A DNA stretch of 64,000 nucleotides from Streptomyces sp. NBC_00306. Its GTDB lineage: Bacteria > Actinomycetota > Actinomycetes > Streptomycetales > Streptomycetaceae. Every line of letters begins with the position of its first letter. Positions within the stretch are counted from its first letter, which is position 1. Both the position numbers and the translations under genes were made by a program. Positions 47,167-57,316 of this stretch are shown in pieces. The DNA is taken from NCBI RefSeq assembly GCF_036169555.1, contig NZ_CP108032.1:1984001-2048000 (forward strand). Direction: 5' to 3'. The notes under the pieces are model-generated. The model searched no databases. It had not been told where the DNA came from and saw only the letters and a program-made list of their open reading frames with translations.

Positions 47167-48261
47167 TCACGCCTGCCGGCGTGCCGCCATCGCCTCGTAC
47201 ACCATGCCGACGAGGAGGTCGTCGGCGTCCCTGCGGCCGAACTCGGCGGCTGCACGGGACATCTCGTACAGCCGGTGCGGATCGGCCAGCACCGGAAGGA
47301 CATTGCCCTGGACCCACTCGGGGGTCAGTTCCGCGTCGTCGACCAGCAGCCCGCCGCCGGCCTTCACCACGGGCTGGGCGTTGAGCCGCTGTTCGCCGTT
47401 GCCGATCGGCAGCGGTACGTACGCGGCGGGGAGCCCGACGGCGGAGAGTTCGGCGACGGTCATCGCGCCCGCGCGGCAGAGCATCATGTCGGCCGCGGCG
47501 TACGCGAGGTCCATCCGGTCCACGTACGGTACCGGGATGTAGGGCGGCATTCCGGGCATGTTGTCCACGCGCGGCAGTTCGTTCTTCGGGCCGACCGCGT
47601 GGAGGATCTGGATGCCGGAGCGCTGGAGGACGGGGGCGATCTGCTGGACGACCTCGTTGAGACGGCGGGCGCCCTGCGAGCCACCGGAGACCAGCAGGGT
47701 CGGCAGATTGGGGTCGAGACCGAACGCGGCGCGCGCCTCGGGGCGTACCCGGGCGCGGTCGAGGGTCGCGATGGAGTAGCGCAGCGGGATGCCGATGTAG
47801 CGGGCGCCGCGCAGCTTGCTGTCGGGCGTGGCGACGGCAACGCCCGCGGCGTACCGGGAGCCGATCTTGTTGGCCAGGCCGGGCCGGGCGTTGGCCTCGT
47901 GGACCACGATCGGGACACCGAGCCGCTTGGCGGCCAGATACGCGGGCAGGGCCACGTAGCCGCCGAAGCCGACCACGCAGTCCGCCTTGGTGCGCTCCAG
48001 GACCTGCTCGGCGGCCTTGATGGTGCCGCGCAGACGCCCGGGGACGGTGATCAGCTCCGCCGTGGGCCTGCGGGGCAGCGGCACGGCGGGGATGAGCGCC
48101 AGCTCATAGCCCCGCTCGGGCACCAGCCTGGTCTCGAGTCCGCGCTCCGTGCCGAGGGCCGTGATCCCCATGGTCGGGTCCTGCCTGCGCAGGGCATCCG
48201 CGAGGGCGAGCGCCGGCTCGATGTGGCCGGCGGTCCCCCCACCGGCGAGTACGACATGCAC
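47167..48261 (-). CDS. murG: UDP-GlcNAc transferase MurG
   Basis: The 364-aa GT-B glycosyltransferase adds GlcNAc to lipid I, making lipid II at the inner membrane face. It begins [23 protein letters not shown] with the donor loop, continues with [14 protein letters not shown], and has the acceptor-side [15 protein letters not shown]. The GTG start at 48261 follows the ftsW stop by 6 nt. Confidence 0.97.
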   Translation of the reverse strand: MHVVLAGGGTAGHIEPALALADALRRQDPTMGITALGTERGLETRLVPERGYELALIPAVPLPRRPTAELITVPGRLRGTIKAAEQVLERTKADCVVGFGGYVALPAYLAAKRLGVPIVVHEANARPGLANKIGSRYAAGVAVATPDSKLRGARYIGIPLRYSIATLDRARVRPEARAAFGLDPNLPTLLVSGGSQGARRLNEVVQQIAPVLQRSGIQILHAVGPKNELPRVDNMPGMPPYIPVPYVDRMDLAYAAADMMLCRAGAMTVAELSAVGLPAAYVPLPIGNGEQRLNAQPVVKAGGGLLVDDAELTPEWVQGNVLPVLADPHRLYEMSRAAAEFGRRDADDLLVGMVYEAMAARRQA

Positions 48262-48267
48262 CGAAAT

Positions 48268-49644
48268 TCACCGCTCTCCGGACGGACGCCTCGTGACGCG
48301 CCGTCTCATCGTCTTCCATCTCACCCCTGGCCTCCGCACGGCCAGAGCCGCCTTCGCGGCGGGATCCTCTCGCGCGAAGGCGATCAGCAGCCCGACAGCG
48401 AACATGGACGGCAGCAGAGCCGACCCTCCGTAGGAGAACAGCGGGAGCGGGACACCGGCGATCGGCAGCAGACCGAGCACCGCACCGATGTTGACCACGG
48501 CCTGCGCCGTGATCCAGGTGGTCACACCTCCCGCCGCGTACCTCACGAAGGGTTCCTCCGTGCGTCCGGCAACGCGGATACCCGCATAGCCTAGAGCCGC
48601 GAACAGAGCGAGCACCGACAGCGTCCCCGCCAGGCCCAGTTCCTCCCCGGCGATGGCGAAGATGAAGTCGGTGTGAGGTTCGGGGAGTTGGCCCCATTTC
48701 TCCACACTTGCACCGAGACCGGATCCGAACCATCCGCCGGAGGCAAGAGCATAGATCCCGTGCACGGCCTGCCAGCACTCGCCCTGGGGTCCGAGGTCGA
48801 TCGCCCCGATGCAGGAGAGCCGTGACATGCGGTTCTCATTGGTGCGGATCAGCATGAGGCCGACGAATCCGGCGACGCCGAGCACTCCGGCGAACAGCCG
48901 CGTGGGCGCCCCGGCCAGCCACAGCAGACCGAAGAGGATCGCGGTGAGGATGATCGCCGTGCCCATGTCGCCGCCGAGCATGATCAGCCCGAGCAGTATG
49001 AAGGCGACCGGGACGAGCGGTACGAGCATGTGCTTCCACTGGGTCAGCAGCCGCTTGTCCTGCTTGCGGGCGAGCAGGTCGGCCCCCCACAGGATCAGCG
49101 CCAGCTTGCCGAACTCACTGGGCTGGAGCTGGAAGGGGCCGCCGAGGTAGATCCAGTTCTGGTTGCCGTTGACCGCATGCCCTATCCCGGGGATCTGGAC
49201 CAGCACCATCAGGAAGACGGTGCCCATCAGCAGCGGGTAGGCCAGCGCCCGGTGCAGCTTGGACGGCATCCGGGAGGCGAGCAGCAGCAGCCCGGTGCCG
49301 ATGACGGCGGCGAGGAACTGCTTGCGGAAGAAGTACGAGGCCGGCAGCGAGAGCTCCAGCGCCTTGATCATCGACGCGGAGTAGACCATCACCAGGCCGA
49401 GCACGGTGATGAGCAGGGCGCTGCCGAGGATCAGGTAGTAGGCGGTCAGCGGCCGGTCCCAGGCCTTGCGTGCCTGTTCGTACAGCCGCCGGACGCCGTT
49501 GCCGCCCGGGGGCCGGGGAATGCCCGGCCCGGGGGCTCTGGCGGCGACAGGGCGGCGTGCCTTGGCGGTCCCGCCGCGCAGGGCGACGCCGGCCCTGCTG
49601 CGGGCCGCGCTCCGCGCGGCGGGGGCGGTGTCGTCGGCCGGCAT
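48268..49644 (-). CDS. ftsW: SEDS peptidoglycan polymerase FtsW
   Basis: The 458-aa protein has ten membrane helices after a long basic N-terminus. The conserved SEDS stretches are EFGKLALILWGADLLA, GDMGTAIILTAILFGLLW and GLLPIAGVPLPLFSYGGSAL. FtsW polymerises lipid II at the septum with FtsI. The ATG at 49644 (MPADDTAPAA) has GGAGGGG upstream. A perfect hairpin (49683-49708) lies between it and murD. Confidence 0.95.
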   Translation of the reverse strand: MPADDTAPAARSAARSRAGVALRGGTAKARRPVAARAPGPGIPRPPGGNGVRRLYEQARKAWDRPLTAYYLILGSALLITVLGLVMVYSASMIKALELSLPASYFFRKQFLAAVIGTGLLLLASRMPSKLHRALAYPLLMGTVFLMVLVQIPGIGHAVNGNQNWIYLGGPFQLQPSEFGKLALILWGADLLARKQDKRLLTQWKHMLVPLVPVAFILLGLIMLGGDMGTAIILTAILFGLLWLAGAPTRLFAGVLGVAGFVGLMLIRTNENRMSRLSCIGAIDLGPQGECWQAVHGIYALASGGWFGSGLGASVEKWGQLPEPHTDFIFAIAGEELGLAGTLSVLALFAALGYAGIRVAGRTEEPFVRYAAGGVTTWITAQAVVNIGAVLGLLPIAGVPLPLFSYGGSALLPSMFAVGLLIAFAREDPAAKAALAVRRPGVRWKTMRRRVTRRPSGER

Positions 49645-49682
49645 GGTCGCTGTCCCCTCCAGTCGTGCCTGACGCGCTGCGA

Positions 49683-49708
49683 GCCTCCCGGGAGGTGTCC
49701 CGGGAGGC
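49683..49708. promoter_or_regulatory. Perfect 11-bp hairpin in the murD-ftsW gap
   Basis: Bases 49683-49693 and 49698-49708 are exact reverse complements with a GGTG loop. The hairpin lies 39 nt before the ftsW start inside the operon and may be an attenuator or processing site. Confidence 0.5.
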
Positions 49709-49734
49709 ACGGCACGGCGCGGGGGTCGGGCCGG

Positions 49735-51153
49735 TCAGGCGCGCTCGGCGGCGAGTGCGCGGACCGCGTCCGCGAACGCCTCGCCTCGCTTGTTGTAGTT
49801 GGCGAACATGTCCATCGAGGCACAGGCCGGGGCCAGGAGAACCGTGTCCCCCGGCCGGGCGAGCTGCGCCGCCTCCCGGACCGCCGCCGACATCGCCCCA
49901 GTGTCTGTCCGGTCGAGGTCGACGACCGGGACCTCGGGGGCGTGTCGCGCGAGGGCTTCCCGGATGAGCGCACGGTCCGCTCCGACAAGCACGACTCCGC
50001 GCAGCCGCTTGGCCGACTTCTCGACGAGCTCGTCGAAGGTGGCGCCCTTCGCCAGCCCGCCGGCGATCCAGACGATCGGGTCGTAGGAGGCCAGGGACGC
50101 TTCCGCGGCATGGGTGTTGGTCGCCTTGGAGTCGTCGATCCAGGCGACCGAGTCGATGTCGGCGACCTTCTCGATGCGGTGCGGGTCGGGCCGGAAGGCG
50201 CGCAGTCCGTCGCGCACCGCGGCCGCGGGGACGCCGTACGCACGGGCCAGTGCCGCGGCCGCAAGGGCGTTGGCGATGTTGTGCGGCGCCGGCGGGTTCA
50301 CATCGGCGACCTCGGCGAGCTCCTGGGCCTGCTCCTGCCGGTTGTCGACGAAGGCCCGGTCGACCAGCAGGCCCTCCACGACGCCGAGTTGGGAGGGGCC
50401 GGGCGACCCGAGGGTGAAGCCGATCGCCCGGCAGCCCTCCTCGACGTCCGCCTCGCGGACCAGGTCCTCGGTCGCCTTGTCGGCGACGTTGTAGACGCAG
50501 GCCACGCTGTTGCCCTCGTAGACGCGGCCCTTGTCGGCGGCGTACGCCTCCATGGAGCCGTGCCAGTCGATGTGGTCCGGCGCCAGATTGAGCACGACGG
50601 CGGAGTGCGCGCGCAGCGAAGGCGCCCAGTGCAGCTGGTAGCTGGAGAGTTCGACGGCGAGGACGTCGTACGTCTCGTCACCCGCGACCGCGTCGAGGAG
50701 CGAGACACCGATGTTGCCGACGGCGGCGGTCCTCAGCCCGGCGGCCTCCAGGATCGAGGCGAGCATCCGCACGGTCGTGGTCTTGCCGTTGGTGCCGGTG
50801 ACCGCGAGCCAGGGAGCCGCGTCCGGGCCGCGCAGACGCCAGGCCAGTTCGACGTCGCCCCAGATCTCCACGCCGGCCGCGGCGGCGGCCAGGAAGAGCG
50901 GCTTGTCGGGCTGCCAGCCGGGCGCGGTGACGATCAGTTCGGTGCCCTCGGGCAGGGTCGCCCCGTCGCCGAGGCGCACGGTGATGCCCTGGGCCTCCAG
51001 CTCGGCCGCCTGCGTACGGGAACGCTCGTCGTCCCCGTCGTTGACGACCGTCACCACGGCCCCGAGACCGTGCAGCACCTTCGCCGCGGGGATCCCGGAG
51101 ACCCCCAGACCGGCGACGGTGACGCGCTTGCCCTGCCAGTCGGGCGTGCTCAC
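49735..51153 (-). CDS. murD: UDP-MurNAc-L-Ala:D-Glu ligase MurD
   Basis: The 472-aa Mur ligase adds D-Glu to UDP-MurNAc-L-Ala. The ATP-binding loop is LAVTGTNGKTTTVRMLAS, with VELSSYQLHW and LAPDHIDWHGSMEAY further on and a C-terminal DSKATNTHA. The GTG start at 51153 overlaps the mraY stop by 4 bp. Residues 1-90 form the Rossmann-like substrate domain (GLGVSGIPAAKVLHGLG). Confidence 0.96.
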   Translation of the reverse strand: MSTPDWQGKRVTVAGLGVSGIPAAKVLHGLGAVVTVVNDGDDERSRTQAAELEAQGITVRLGDGATLPEGTELIVTAPGWQPDKPLFLAAAAAGVEIWGDVELAWRLRGPDAAPWLAVTGTNGKTTTVRMLASILEAAGLRTAAVGNIGVSLLDAVAGDETYDVLAVELSSYQLHWAPSLRAHSAVVLNLAPDHIDWHGSMEAYAADKGRVYEGNSVACVYNVADKATEDLVREADVEEGCRAIGFTLGSPGPSQLGVVEGLLVDRAFVDNRQEQAQELAEVADVNPPAPHNIANALAAAALARAYGVPAAAVRDGLRAFRPDPHRIEKVADIDSVAWIDDSKATNTHAAEASLASYDPIVWIAGGLAKGATFDELVEKSAKRLRGVVLVGADRALIREALARHAPEVPVVDLDRTDTGAMSAAVREAAQLARPGDTVLLAPACASMDMFANYNKRGEAFADAVRALAAERA

Positions 51154-52220
51154 TTGTCGGCCGCCCAGCCCGCGTAGAAGAGACCGAGGCCGACGATGAC
51201 GCACATGCCCTGGATGATCCAGAAGCGCACCACGACAAGGACCTCGGACCACCCCTTGAGTTCGAAGTGGTGCTGAAGCGGAGCCATCCGGAAGACGCGC
51301 TTGCCGGTCATGCGGAACGAGCCGACCTGGATGACCACGGACATGGTGATCAGGACGAACAGTCCGCCGAGGAGGGCGAGCAGGAGCTCCGTGCGGGAGC
51401 AGATCGCCAGACCCGCGAGGGCGCCGCCGAGCGCCAGCGAGCCGGTGTCACCCATGAAGATCTTGGCGGGCGAGGTGTTCCACCACAGGAAGCCGAAGCA
51501 GGCGCCCATCAGGGCGGAGGCGACCACGGCGAGGTCGAGTGGATCGCGTACCTCGAAGCAGGCACTGGGGTTGGTCAGCGTCACCGCGTTGGCGCAGGAC
51601 TCCTGGAACTGCCAGAGGCCGATGAAGGTGTACGCACCGAAGACCATCACGGACGCGCCGGTGGCCAGGCCGTCCAGACCGTCCGTCAGGTTCACGCCGT
51701 TCGACATCGCGAGAATCATGAACAGCGCCCAGACCACGAACAGCACGGGCCCGATCGACCAGCCGAAGTCCGTGATGAACGACAGCTTCGTGGAGGCGGG
51801 GGTGTTGTTGCGGGTGTCCGCGAACTGGAGCGAGAGCACGGCGAAGGCGATGCCGACGATCAGCTGGCCGGCCATCTTCGCCTTGGCGCGCAGACCGAGC
51901 GAACGCTGCTTGACGATCTTGATGTAGTCGTCCAGGAAGCCGACGAGACCCATGCCCGCCATCAGGAAGAGCACCAGCACACCCGAGAACGTCGGGTCCT
52001 CGCCGGTGATCACCTTCGCCAGGGCGTACGCGATCAGCGTGGCCAGGATGAAGGAGATGCCGCCCATGGTGGGCGTGCCCTTCTTGCTGCCGTGGCTGCG
52101 CGGACCGTCGTCCCGGATGAACTGCCCGTATCCCTTGCGGGCCAGCAGTTTGATCAGCAGAGGTGTACCGATGAGCGTCAGAAAGAGCCCGATGGCTCCC
52201 GCGAAGAGGATCTGCCTCAT
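51150..52220 (-). CDS. mraY: Phospho-MurNAc-pentapeptide translocase MraY
   Basis: The 356-aa protein with ten membrane helices transfers phospho-MurNAc-pentapeptide to undecaprenyl phosphate, forming lipid I. Conserved loops are GPRSHGSKKGTPTMGG, FLDDYIKI, NGVNLTDGLDGLATG and the Mg-site GDTGSLALGGAL. Its ATG overlaps the murF stop by 4 bp. It is the target of several nucleoside antibiotics. Confidence 0.97.
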   Translation of the reverse strand: MRQILFAGAIGLFLTLIGTPLLIKLLARKGYGQFIRDDGPRSHGSKKGTPTMGGISFILATLIAYALAKVITGEDPTFSGVLVLFLMAGMGLVGFLDDYIKIVKQRSLGLRAKAKMAGQLIVGIAFAVLSLQFADTRNNTPASTKLSFITDFGWSIGPVLFVVWALFMILAMSNGVNLTDGLDGLATGASVMVFGAYTFIGLWQFQESCANAVTLTNPSACFEVRDPLDLAVVASALMGACFGFLWWNTSPAKIFMGDTGSLALGGALAGLAICSRTELLLALLGGLFVLITMSVVIQVGSFRMTGKRVFRMAPLQHHFELKGWSEVLVVVRFWIIQGMCVIVGLGLFYAGWAADK

Positions 52221-53656
52221 CGGACGGCACCCTGCCCATCCGAGGATCCTGCCGCGTTCTCCAGCAGTGCCTGGGCGACCAGTTCGAGACCGACCGACCT
52301 GGAAGCCTTCACCAGCACGACGTCTCCCGGACGCAGTTCACTGCGCAACAGATCGATCGCCGCCTGCGCGTCGGACACGTGCACCGACTCCTCACCCCAC
52401 GAACCCTCGTTATATGCGCCCAGCTGAAGCCAGGACGCTTCCCTGCCCCCGACTGCGACAAGCTTGCTGACGTTGAGCCGGACGGCGAGCCGTCCGACGG
52501 CGTCGTGCTCGGCGAGCGCTTCGTCTCCGAGCTCGGCCATCTGACCGAGCACCGCCCACGTCCTTCCCCCCTGTGCCTGTGCTGCTCCGCCCATGGCGGC
52601 CAGCGCGCGCAGCGCGGCCTTCATGGACTCGGGGTTCGCGTTGTAGGCGTCGTTGACGATCGTCACGCCGTCCGGTCGCTCAGTGACCTCCATGCGCCAG
52701 CGGGAGAGGGTGCCGGCCTCGGAGAGCGCGAGTGCGATCTCGTCGACGGGCATGCCCAGCTCATGGGCGACGGCGGCCGCGGCGAGCGCGTTCGACACGT
52801 GGTGCTCACCGTACAGCCGCATGGTCACGTCACTGCACCCGGTGGGGGTTTGGAGCGTGAAAGCGGGCTGACCTTGGTGGGTGAGCCGGACATTCTCGGC
52901 ACGGATGTCGGCGCTCTCGGCCTCTCCGAAGAAGACCACCCGGGCCTTCGTCCTCGGGGCCATGGCCCGCACCAGCGGATCGTCGGCGTTGAGCACGGCC
53001 ACGCCGCCCTCGTCGGCGGACGGAAGGTTCTCGATGATCTCGCCCTTGGCCTGGGCGATCTGCTCGCGGCCCCCGAACTCGCCGATGTGGGCCGAGCCCA
53101 CGTTCAGTACGAGCCCGAATTTCGGCGGCACCAGGCCGGTGAGGTAGCGGATGTCGCCGATGTAGCGGGCGCCCATTTCGAGGACGAGGTGCTGGGTGCC
53201 TTCGTCGGCCCGCAGGGCGGTCAGGGGCAGGCCGATCTCGTTGTTGAGATTGCCCGCGGGGTAGACGGTCGGGCCCTTGCGCTCCAGGAGTTGGGCGATC
53301 AGGTCCTTGGTGCTCGTCTTGCCGGCGGAGCCGGTGAGCGCGACGGTCGTGGTGCCGAGGCGTTCGACGACGTGGCGCGCGAGCGCGCCCAGGGCGGCGG
53401 TGACGTCGGGCACGACGATCGCGGCTACGCCGACGGGGCGGGTGGCCAGGACGGCCGCGGCACCTGCGCCGACGGCCCGCTCGGCGTAGTCGTGGCCGTC
53501 GACCCGCTCGCCGGCGAAGGCGGCGAACAGTGCGCCGGGCCCCACCTGGCGGGAGTCGATGACGACGGGACCGGTGATCCGCACCGCCGGATCCGGTATG
53601 TCGTGCGGCTGCCCGCCGACGATTTCGGCGATCTCGGCGAGGGAGAGAGCGATCAC
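52217..53656 (-). CDS. murF: UDP-MurNAc-tripeptide D-Ala-D-Ala ligase MurF
   Basis: The 479-aa Mur ligase adds D-Ala-D-Ala to the tripeptide. Motifs are VALTGSAGKTSTKDLIAQL, VLEMGARYIGDIRYLTGL and NDAYNANPESMKAALRAL. The ATG at 53656 overlaps the murE stop by 4 bp. The N-terminal domain (LAEIAEIVGGQPHDI) binds the UDP-substrate. Confidence 0.96.
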   Translation of the reverse strand: MIALSLAEIAEIVGGQPHDIPDPAVRITGPVVIDSRQVGPGALFAAFAGERVDGHDYAERAVGAGAAAVLATRPVGVAAIVVPDVTAALGALARHVVERLGTTTVALTGSAGKTSTKDLIAQLLERKGPTVYPAGNLNNEIGLPLTALRADEGTQHLVLEMGARYIGDIRYLTGLVPPKFGLVLNVGSAHIGEFGGREQIAQAKGEIIENLPSADEGGVAVLNADDPLVRAMAPRTKARVVFFGEAESADIRAENVRLTHQGQPAFTLQTPTGCSDVTMRLYGEHHVSNALAAAAVAHELGMPVDEIALALSEAGTLSRWRMEVTERPDGVTIVNDAYNANPESMKAALRALAAMGGAAQAQGGRTWAVLGQMAELGDEALAEHDAVGRLAVRLNVSKLVAVGGREASWLQLGAYNEGSWGEESVHVSDAQAAIDLLRSELRPGDVVLVKASRSVGLELVAQALLENAAGSSDGQGAVR

Positions 53657-55362
53657 TTGGTCATCCCCGGGTGCTCTCGTTCCGGCCCGCCCTCGCGGGG
53701 CGAACCCGCGGGAAGGGTGGCGCGGATGGCTGCGCGCAGGACCTCGCGGTCGTCGAAGGAGCGGACGACTCCGGCGATGTCCTGGCCCTGCTCGTGGCCC
53801 TTGCCCGCGATCAGCACGGTGTCGCCGGGCTCGGCGCGGCTGACGGCCACCGCGATGGCCGCGGCCCGGTCGGCCTCGATCAGGACGTCGCCGCGCTCGT
53901 GGATCGGCACCTCGGCGGCACCGGCCAGCATGGCGGCGAGGATCGCCAGAGGGTCCTCGGAGCGCGGGTTGTCGGACGTCAGCACGGTGGTGTCGGCGAG
54001 ACGGGCCGCCGCGGCGCCCATCGGGCCGCGCTTGGTCTTGTCCCGGTCTCCGCCGCAGCCGAGCACGATGTGCACATTGCCCTCGGTGACCTTGCGCAGG
54101 GAGCGCAGCACGGACTCGACCGCATCGGTCTTGTGGGCGTAGTCGACGACGGCGAGATACGGCTGGCCCTCGTCCACGCGCTCCAGACGGCCCGGCACAC
54201 CGGGCACGGCGGCGATGCCGTCCGCGGCGGTCTGCGGGTCGATGCCGGCGACGGCGAGGGTGACGACGGCGGCCAGGGTGTTGGCCACGTTGAACGGTCC
54301 CGGCAGCGGGGCCTCGGCGCGGATCCGCTCGCCGCCGGGGCCCACCACCGTGAAGACCGAGCCGACGGAGCTGATCTCGACGTCCTCGGCATGCCAGTCG
54401 GCGTCGGGGTGGCCCTCGGCGGAGAAGGTGGTGACCGGTACGGACGCCTCCTTGATCAGCCTGCGGCCGTACTCGTCGTCGAAGTTCACGACGCCCGTCC
54501 TGCTGCGCAGCGGCGTGAAGAGCTGAGCCTTCGCCTGGAAGTAGTCCTCCATGTCGGAGTGGAATTCCATGTGCTCGGGGCTCAGGTTGTTGAAGACGGC
54601 GACGTCGAAGACGCAGCCGTCGACACGGCCGAGCACGAGGGCGTGGCTGGAGACCTCCATGGCGACCGCCTCGACACCGCGCTCGCGCATGACCGCGAAC
54701 AGCGCCTGGAGGTCGGTGGCCTCGGGGGTGGTGCGTTCGGACTTGATGCGCTCGTCTCCGATGCGCATCTCGACGGTGCCGATCAGGCCCGTGCTGCGGC
54801 CGGCCGCCCGCAGGCCGCCCTCGACGAGGTAGGCCGAGGTCGTCTTGCCGGACGTGCCCGTGATGCCGATCTGGAGCAGGTCGTTGCCGGGGTGCCCGTA
54901 GATCTCGGTGGCGAGCTCGCCCATCCGGGCCCGAGGGTCGTCGGTGACGAGGACCGGCAGTCCGGTCTGCTCCGCGCGCTCGGCGCCGGCCGGGTCCGTG
55001 AGGATCGCGGCGGCGCCCAGATCTGCGGCCTGGGCCGCGAAGTCGGCGCCGTGGAAGCGGGCGCCGGGCAGGGCGGCGTACACGTCACCGGGGCGTACGG
55101 CACGCGAGTCGTGCGTGATGCCCGTGACGTCCGCCGGATGCCCTTCGGGGCTCTTCACCCCCAGCCGGGAAGCCAGCTCCCCGAGGGGTGTCGGGTGGAG
55201 CCGTTCCGGACGGGGCGCTCCCGGCTGTTTCGCGGTGGCGTCCTGCGGGGTGTTTCGGGACTGATCAGCGTGTGGCACGGCGGTGAGCGTACCGGGCGCA
55301 CCCTGTCCGGGGCTAAATGAGGGGGTGCCGCTGGCAGCACGGTGCGATGAGGGCGTTGTCAC
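53653..55362 (-). CDS. murE: UDP-MurNAc-dipeptide diaminopimelate ligase MurE
   Basis: The 569-aa Mur ligase adds diaminopimelic acid to UDP-MurNAc-L-Ala-D-Glu. The ATP loop is IGITGTSGKTTSAYLVEGGL, and the amino-acid-specificity loop LTSDNPRSEDP carries DNPR, the motif for DAP-adding enzymes; Streptomyces use LL-DAP. An extra 60-residue N-terminal extension rich in Pro, Ser and Gln is present. The GTG at 55362 has GGAGGA 7 nt before it, 15 bp after the ftsI stop. Confidence 0.95.
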   Translation of the reverse strand: MTTPSSHRAASGTPSFSPGQGAPGTLTAVPHADQSRNTPQDATAKQPGAPRPERLHPTPLGELASRLGVKSPEGHPADVTGITHDSRAVRPGDVYAALPGARFHGADFAAQAADLGAAAILTDPAGAERAEQTGLPVLVTDDPRARMGELATEIYGHPGNDLLQIGITGTSGKTTSAYLVEGGLRAAGRSTGLIGTVEMRIGDERIKSERTTPEATDLQALFAVMRERGVEAVAMEVSSHALVLGRVDGCVFDVAVFNNLSPEHMEFHSDMEDYFQAKAQLFTPLRSRTGVVNFDDEYGRRLIKEASVPVTTFSAEGHPDADWHAEDVEISSVGSVFTVVGPGGERIRAEAPLPGPFNVANTLAAVVTLAVAGIDPQTAADGIAAVPGVPGRLERVDEGQPYLAVVDYAHKTDAVESVLRSLRKVTEGNVHIVLGCGGDRDKTKRGPMGAAAARLADTTVLTSDNPRSEDPLAILAAMLAGAAEVPIHERGDVLIEADRAAAIAVAVSRAEPGDTVLIAGKGHEQGQDIAGVVRSFDDREVLRAAIRATLPAGSPREGGPEREHPGMTK

Positions 55363-55377
55363 GGGTGGTTCCTCCGG

Positions 55378-57312
55378 TCATTCGCCGGGCTGGAAGGAGA
55401 CGGGCAGCCGGGCGGGTTCGTTGCCGGTCGGCGCCACCTGCAGCGTCTTCAGCGCGAACTCCATGACCTGCTGGTAGATCGGGCCGCAGATCTGGCCGCC
55501 GAAGTAGCTGCCCTTCGTGGGGTTCTGGATGGCGCAGTAGACCGTGATTCGGGGCTTGTCGGCGGGGGCGAAGCCGGCGAAGGAGGCGGTGTAGCCGCGG
55601 TAGCGACCGGTCTCCGGGTCGACGCGGTTGGCGGTGCCCGTCTTGCCCGCGACCCGGTAGCCGGGGATACGGGCCTTGGTGCCGGTGCCCTCCTCGTTGC
55701 CGACGACCGACTCCAGCATGGTCGCGAGCGTCTTCGCGGTCTTCTCGCTGACGACCCGGGTCTTCTTGGGTGCCGGAGCCGGTGTGAAGCGCCCGTCGGG
55801 GCCCTTGGTGCCGCGGACCATCGTCGGCTCCACACGGACGCCGCCGTTGGCGATGGTCGAGTAGACGGACGCGGCCTGCATGGCGTTGATCGAGAGTCCC
55901 TGGCCGAAGGGGATCGTGTACTGCTGCGAGGTCGACCACTTGGCGGGAGGCGCGAGGATGCCGGGCGTCTCCCCCGGGTAGTTCAGTCCACTGGGGCTGC
56001 CCAGTCCGAACCTCCGCAGGTAGGAGTGGAGGACGCGGTTGGCCTGCGCCTGCGTCTTGCCGAGCTGGCCGGTCGCCAGGATGGTGCCGATGTTGCTGGA
56101 CTTGGCGAGCACGCCGTTGAGCGTGAGGTACCAGGTCGGGTGGTCGATGTCGTCCTTGAAGAGCCGGTCCCCGCGGTGCAGCCGGTTGGGCACGACGACA
56201 TGCGTGCCGGGGACGGCCGCCTTCTCCTCCAGCACGGCGGCCATGGACATGACCTTCGCGGTGGAGCCGGGCTCGTACGCGTCCTGGAGGGCCGCGTTGC
56301 CCATGGCGGCCGAATTGGCCTCGGAGAGATCGTTGGGGTCGAAGCCCGGCGCGTTCGCCATGGCAAGGACCTCGCCGGTCTGGGTGTCCTGCACTATCAC
56401 GTAGCCGCGGTCCGCCGCGGACTTTTTGACCTGCTCGCTGATCGCGCGCTGGGCCGCCCACTGGATGTCCCGGTCGATGGTCAGCTCGATGTCCGAGCCG
56501 GGCACGGCCGGGGTCTCGTGGGTGCCGCCGGCGGTGGGCACGCGCCGGCCGCCGGACTGGGCGTAGGTGATCTTTCCGTCCTCGCCGGCGAGGGGCTTGT
56601 CGAGCATGGACTCGATACCGCCGCCGCCGTGGCCGTTGGCGTTGACATAACCCAGTATCCCGGCGGCGAGATCACCGTTGGGGTAGACGCGTCGGCTGCT
56701 CGGCTCCTGGAACACGCCGCCGAGCACATTGCCCCCGGGTCCGCCCTTGGCCTTGTCAGCCCTGGCCTTCTCGGCGAAGACACCCTTGAGATCCTTGATC
56801 TGGTTCCAGACCTGAGGGGTCTGGCGGCGGGCCAGCACCGTGTAGCGGGACTTGGGTGTCCTCAGCTTCTTGGCGAGCTCGTTGGCGTCCTTGCCGAGGA
56901 TCGGCGCGAGCAGTCCGGCGGCCTGTTCGGGCGCGTTGGGCGACTTGCTGTCCTCGGGCGTGAACATCTTCGGGTCGGCCGTGATGTCGTACGCGTCGAC
57001 GCTCGTGGCGAGCGCGACTCCGGCCCGGTCGGTGATCTCTCCGCGCTCGGCGGCGAGCACATGGCTCAGGTAGCGGTTCTTCTCCGCCTTGGCCGCATAC
57101 GCGCTCGCGTCGACCGCCTGCACCTGGAGAAGGCGTACGACGAAGGCCAGCATCACCAGGGTCAGTCCGAGGCTGACCAGCCGCAGCCGGGGGCGCGGGC
57201 TGCCGAGCCGGATGGCGCTCGGGCCGGGCTTGGGCGTGCGCGGCCGGGGGCGTGCGGACGGCCGCCTGGAGGGCCCTGGCACCCGGCGGCGCGGTGGTTG
57301 CTGAGGAGGCAC
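55378..57312 (-). CDS. ftsI: Septal class B penicillin-binding protein FtsI
   Basis: The 644-aa transpeptidase cross-links septal peptidoglycan. A basic N-terminal tail precedes one membrane helix (LVSLGLTLVMLAFVVRLLQV), then the PBP dimerisation domain, and the transpeptidase domain with active-site Ser in YEPGSTAKVMSM, SSN in LAKSSNIGTIL and KTGT in VAGKTGTANRV. The GTG start at 57312 is 4 bp after the ftsL stop. Confidence 0.96.
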   Translation of the reverse strand: MPPQQPPRRRVPGPSRRPSARPRPRTPKPGPSAIRLGSPRPRLRLVSLGLTLVMLAFVVRLLQVQAVDASAYAAKAEKNRYLSHVLAAERGEITDRAGVALATSVDAYDITADPKMFTPEDSKSPNAPEQAAGLLAPILGKDANELAKKLRTPKSRYTVLARRQTPQVWNQIKDLKGVFAEKARADKAKGGPGGNVLGGVFQEPSSRRVYPNGDLAAGILGYVNANGHGGGGIESMLDKPLAGEDGKITYAQSGGRRVPTAGGTHETPAVPGSDIELTIDRDIQWAAQRAISEQVKKSAADRGYVIVQDTQTGEVLAMANAPGFDPNDLSEANSAAMGNAALQDAYEPGSTAKVMSMAAVLEEKAAVPGTHVVVPNRLHRGDRLFKDDIDHPTWYLTLNGVLAKSSNIGTILATGQLGKTQAQANRVLHSYLRRFGLGSPSGLNYPGETPGILAPPAKWSTSQQYTIPFGQGLSINAMQAASVYSTIANGGVRVEPTMVRGTKGPDGRFTPAPAPKKTRVVSEKTAKTLATMLESVVGNEEGTGTKARIPGYRVAGKTGTANRVDPETGRYRGYTASFAGFAPADKPRITVYCAIQNPTKGSYFGGQICGPIYQQVMEFALKTLQVAPTGNEPARLPVSFQPGE

Positions 57313-57316
57313 TGCG

